A stretch of DNA of 64,000 nt. Source: Polynucleobacter sp. MWH-UH35A. GTDB lineage: Bacteria; Pseudomonadota; Gammaproteobacteria; Burkholderiales; Burkholderiaceae. Under the pieces are notes generated by a model. It made no database searches, was not told the origin of the DNA, and saw nothing but the letters and a program-made list of their open reading frames with translations. Both the position numbers and the translations under genes were made by a program. How positions within the stretch are numbered: the first letter of the stretch is position 1; every line of letters begins with the position of its first letter. The stretch covers positions 1,674,001 through 1,738,000 of the forward strand of contig NZ_CP061285.1 in the NCBI RefSeq assembly GCF_018687075.1, written 5' to 3'. Shown piece after piece: positions 62,534-64,000 of this stretch.

Positions 62534-63322
62534 TTAAGCGACGTCTTTAATAGACTGAGTTAGTTGAGCGTCGTTACTAGCTTTAGTACGCTCCTCAGCT
62601 TTTGACTTAATACTGTCCTTGTTAGCAGAGTAATACGCTGACAATGCTGTATTAATAGCTGTTTCACTATACGTAACTGCATTTGCTACTAGCTCACCAC
62701 TTGCCCGCTGTGTAGCAACAATAACTACTTGTTGCCCAACTTTTGCACTATCAAGCTGTTTAGCTAATGCTTCCCCGCTAACTTTTGCTAAAGACTGCTC
62801 TACGACAGTATTTTTAGCAAGTTCAGCTTTAGCTTTAGTACTTAACGCATTACCTTTAGCTAAGCGGATTTCTTGCACCCCACCCCTACTTTCAATAAAA
62901 CCTGCAATTTGTGCTTCAGTTTTATTTTCAGCAAGTGCCGCACGTAAAACAATGCTGTAAGTACTTGTACGACGTCTATCAGCACCAAACACACACTTAA
63001 CAATTTTTGTAAGCGTATGTGAAGACTTAGCAAACACATATCCTTTTAAATTAATGTATGTCTGTAAATCATCACGCATTTGTTTTGCTTTTTCATTGTC
63101 TTCCGACATTGAAAGATATGTACCGTAGCAACGTGCTAACAACTTATACAACTGCTCATTACTTGTACGAGCTACTGTGTTTTCCCACGCTTCTCTATCA
63201 AGCACTAACTGCTCAATGAAGGAAAACTTATAGCTATTACTTTTGCTACTAGTGTCGTTTAAAACGACAGAAGTGTTATCAGCAGTAGTTTTAACAGGAT
63301 TATTTAACAATTTTTCGAACAT
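62534..63322 (-). CDS. Island protein of unknown function (262 residues)
   Basis: A mostly helical soluble protein starting MFEKLLNNPVKTTADNTSV. Notable parts are the central VKCVFGADRRRTSTYSIVLRAALAEN and FIESRGGVQEIRLAKGNAL, which recall hypothetical proteins of phages and integrative elements, and alanine- and lysine-rich C-terminal helices. No catalytic motif is seen. The palindrome core lies inside the coding sequence at about residues 18-24 (SVVLNDT), so the low-complexity N terminus may have been acquired with the palindrome. It is divergent from the ORF starting at 63461. Confidence 0.6.
   Translation of the reverse strand: MFEKLLNNPVKTTADNTSVVLNDTSSKSNSYKFSFIEQLVLDREAWENTVARTSNEQLYKLLARCYGTYLSMSEDNEKAKQMRDDLQTYINLKGYVFAKSSHTLTKIVKCVFGADRRRTSTYSIVLRAALAENKTEAQIAGFIESRGGVQEIRLAKGNALSTKAKAELAKNTVVEQSLAKVSGEALAKQLDSAKVGQQVVIVATQRASGELVANAVTYSETAINTALSAYYSANKDSIKSKAEERTKASNDAQLTQSIKDVA
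63253..63269. repeat. Island palindrome copy 4 (inside a coding region)
   Basis: TGTCGTTTAAAACGACA, 17 bp and perfect around a central A, lies in frame within the N-terminal part of the 262-residue gene. Confidence 0.85.
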
Positions 63323-63430
63323 AACAAACTCGCTTTCTTTTAAATTAAAAAATTAGAATGTGTTAATAAAATATCAACCTCATCCATAACATCTATTTTA
63401 CTTTTTATCGTTTTTTTGAGATACTAGAAA

Positions 63431-63442
63431 GCAATTAATTGC
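63431..63442. promoter_or_regulatory. Palindrome in the divergent region before the last ORF
   Basis: GCAATTAATTGC, a 12-bp perfect palindrome 18 bp before the ATG at 63461, in the 138-bp divergent gap. It could be an operator. It is unrelated to the GTCGTTT family. Confidence 0.4.
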
Positions 63443-63460
63443 AATTTACTTGTTAATAAA

Positions 63461-64000
63461 ATGACTACAACCCCCGTACATTTCCTCGCTCCTTATCCGC
63501 TATTTGGCAAAAAGCAAAAACCCCTTTCTATTGCTTACCAACAACGTAGTCCGTTTTACTGGTGGTGGGCATATTTACGACGCAATACTGACTACTTAAA
63601 GTGTTGCGAAAACAATGGTGCTGGCAAGCTAGCAAAGCTATATAAAGAATTTGGAGATGTACGAGATACTGACTTTAAGAAATGGTGGAGTGAAGGCAAT
63701 AGAGGGGCTTATCTGTTTGGTGAAAAGCGAAGTGCCCTTATTCCAAAAGTGCTCAATGACAAATCAGAATGGGAAGATGATTGGGATTATCAAAATGTAA
63801 TGGTTGTAGCATTGCCACTCACAATGGGCAAAAGAGAGTTGCAAAGTCGATTTGCCAAACTACTTAATAAAAGACATACAGCTAAAAGAGGTAGAACTGC
63901 TAAGAAGTTAGACAAGAGTACCGCTAGATTTCCATTAAACCGCAACTACACAATCGAAAGTTTGCAGAAGGCATTGGATGTCTATGACTGCTACAGTAGA
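63461..64000 (+). CDS. Unknown island protein (N-terminal 180 residues, runs off the window)
   Basis: An ATG at 63461 opens a frame of 180 codons without a stop to the window end. It contains SPFYWWWAYLRRNTDYLKCC, then LYKEFGDVRDTDFKKWWSEG and a basic RHTAKRGRTAKKLDK region. The YWWWAYLRRNxDY block resembles the opening of regulator-like domains in integrative elements (DUF6499-like), though I would not assign function. No clear ribosome site is seen. The gene probably belongs to the same island. Confidence 0.6.
   Translation, partial: MTTTPVHFLAPYPLFGKKQKPLSIAYQQRSPFYWWWAYLRRNTDYLKCCENNGAGKLAKLYKEFGDVRDTDFKKWWSEGNRGAYLFGEKRSALIPKVLNDKSEWEDDWDYQNVMVVALPLTMGKRELQSRFAKLLNKRHTAKRGRTAKKLDKSTARFPLNRNYTIESLQKALDVYDCYSR

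Noticed and set aside
55253..64000. A complete prophage
   Set aside because: No capsid, portal, terminase, tail or lysis gene is visible in the part of the island present here.

Overview
ORGANISM. The window reads as the chromosome of a betaproteobacterium of the Burkholderiaceae, most like the freshwater genus Polynucleobacter. This is an inference from gene content and order (glcDEF, PLP-binding protein and proC; queA-tgt-yajC-secDF; a split pntAA-pntAB-pntB transhydrogenase; purK-purE-purC-fba-pyk-pgk; sucCD; recX-recA), the moderate G+C, the LPS genes waaA and waaF, and an HrcA/CIRCE-type groESL control site. No rRNA, CRISPR array or complete insertion sequence was seen. LAYOUT. 1-24.2 kb is dense core genome: a cobalamin adenosyltransferase fragment, glycolate oxidase, proline synthesis, ubiquinone prenylation, RecG, queuosine tRNA modification, the Sec accessory complex, Kdo transferase, purB, a GST, mnmA, transhydrogenase and groESL. 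24.4-28.4 kb is a BvgAS-like signalling operon: a degenerate EAL protein, a NarL-type regulator and a hybrid kinase ending in HPt. 28.4-43.1 kb returns to core metabolism (dacB, tsaC/sua5, purine and glycolytic genes, ilvE, waaF, a BepA-like protease, moaC). 43.1-49.7 kb is an accessory-looking surface region: an OafA-type acyltransferase with an SGNH domain, a TPR/O-GlcNAc-transferase-like protein with near-identical DNA repeats, a lipase-like hydrolase and a type IV prepilin, with small remnants between them. 49.7-55.25 kb is core again (TerC, sucDC, recX, recA with a LexA box, DUF2878, tRNA-Met). ISLAND. From just beyond the tRNA-Met to the end of the window (about 55.3-64.0 kb, right end not seen) lies an A+T-rich mobile island. 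In order it holds two very small genes, a two-helix membrane protein, a full-size tyrosine integrase, a DUF6641-like gene, about 500 bp without a convincing gene that folds into many hairpins as plus-strand RNA, a PD-(D/E)XK nuclease convergent with a C5-cytosine methyltransferase (a likely type II restriction-modification pair), a compact 194-residue tyrosine recombinase, an RFC/clamp-loader-like AAA+ ATPase, an unknown 262-residue protein and a truncated unknown ORF. Four copies of a palindrome with core GTCGTTTWAAACGAC occur only here as far as I can see: two bracket the integrase, one lies beside the compact recombinase and AAA+ genes, one sits inside a coding region. The undescribed elements worth following are this palindrome family, the structured RNA and the paired recombinases. 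HOW THE GENES WORK TOGETHER. GlcDEF oxidises glycolate to glyoxylate. PurB, PurK, PurE and PurC serve IMP synthesis. Fba, Pgk and Pyk form a glycolytic block. SucCD and transhydrogenase connect TCA flux and NADPH supply. WaaA and WaaF build the LPS core, and the 43-49 kb genes may decorate the surface. The island appears to combine integration, restriction-modification and a possible DNA-replication-type ATPase.
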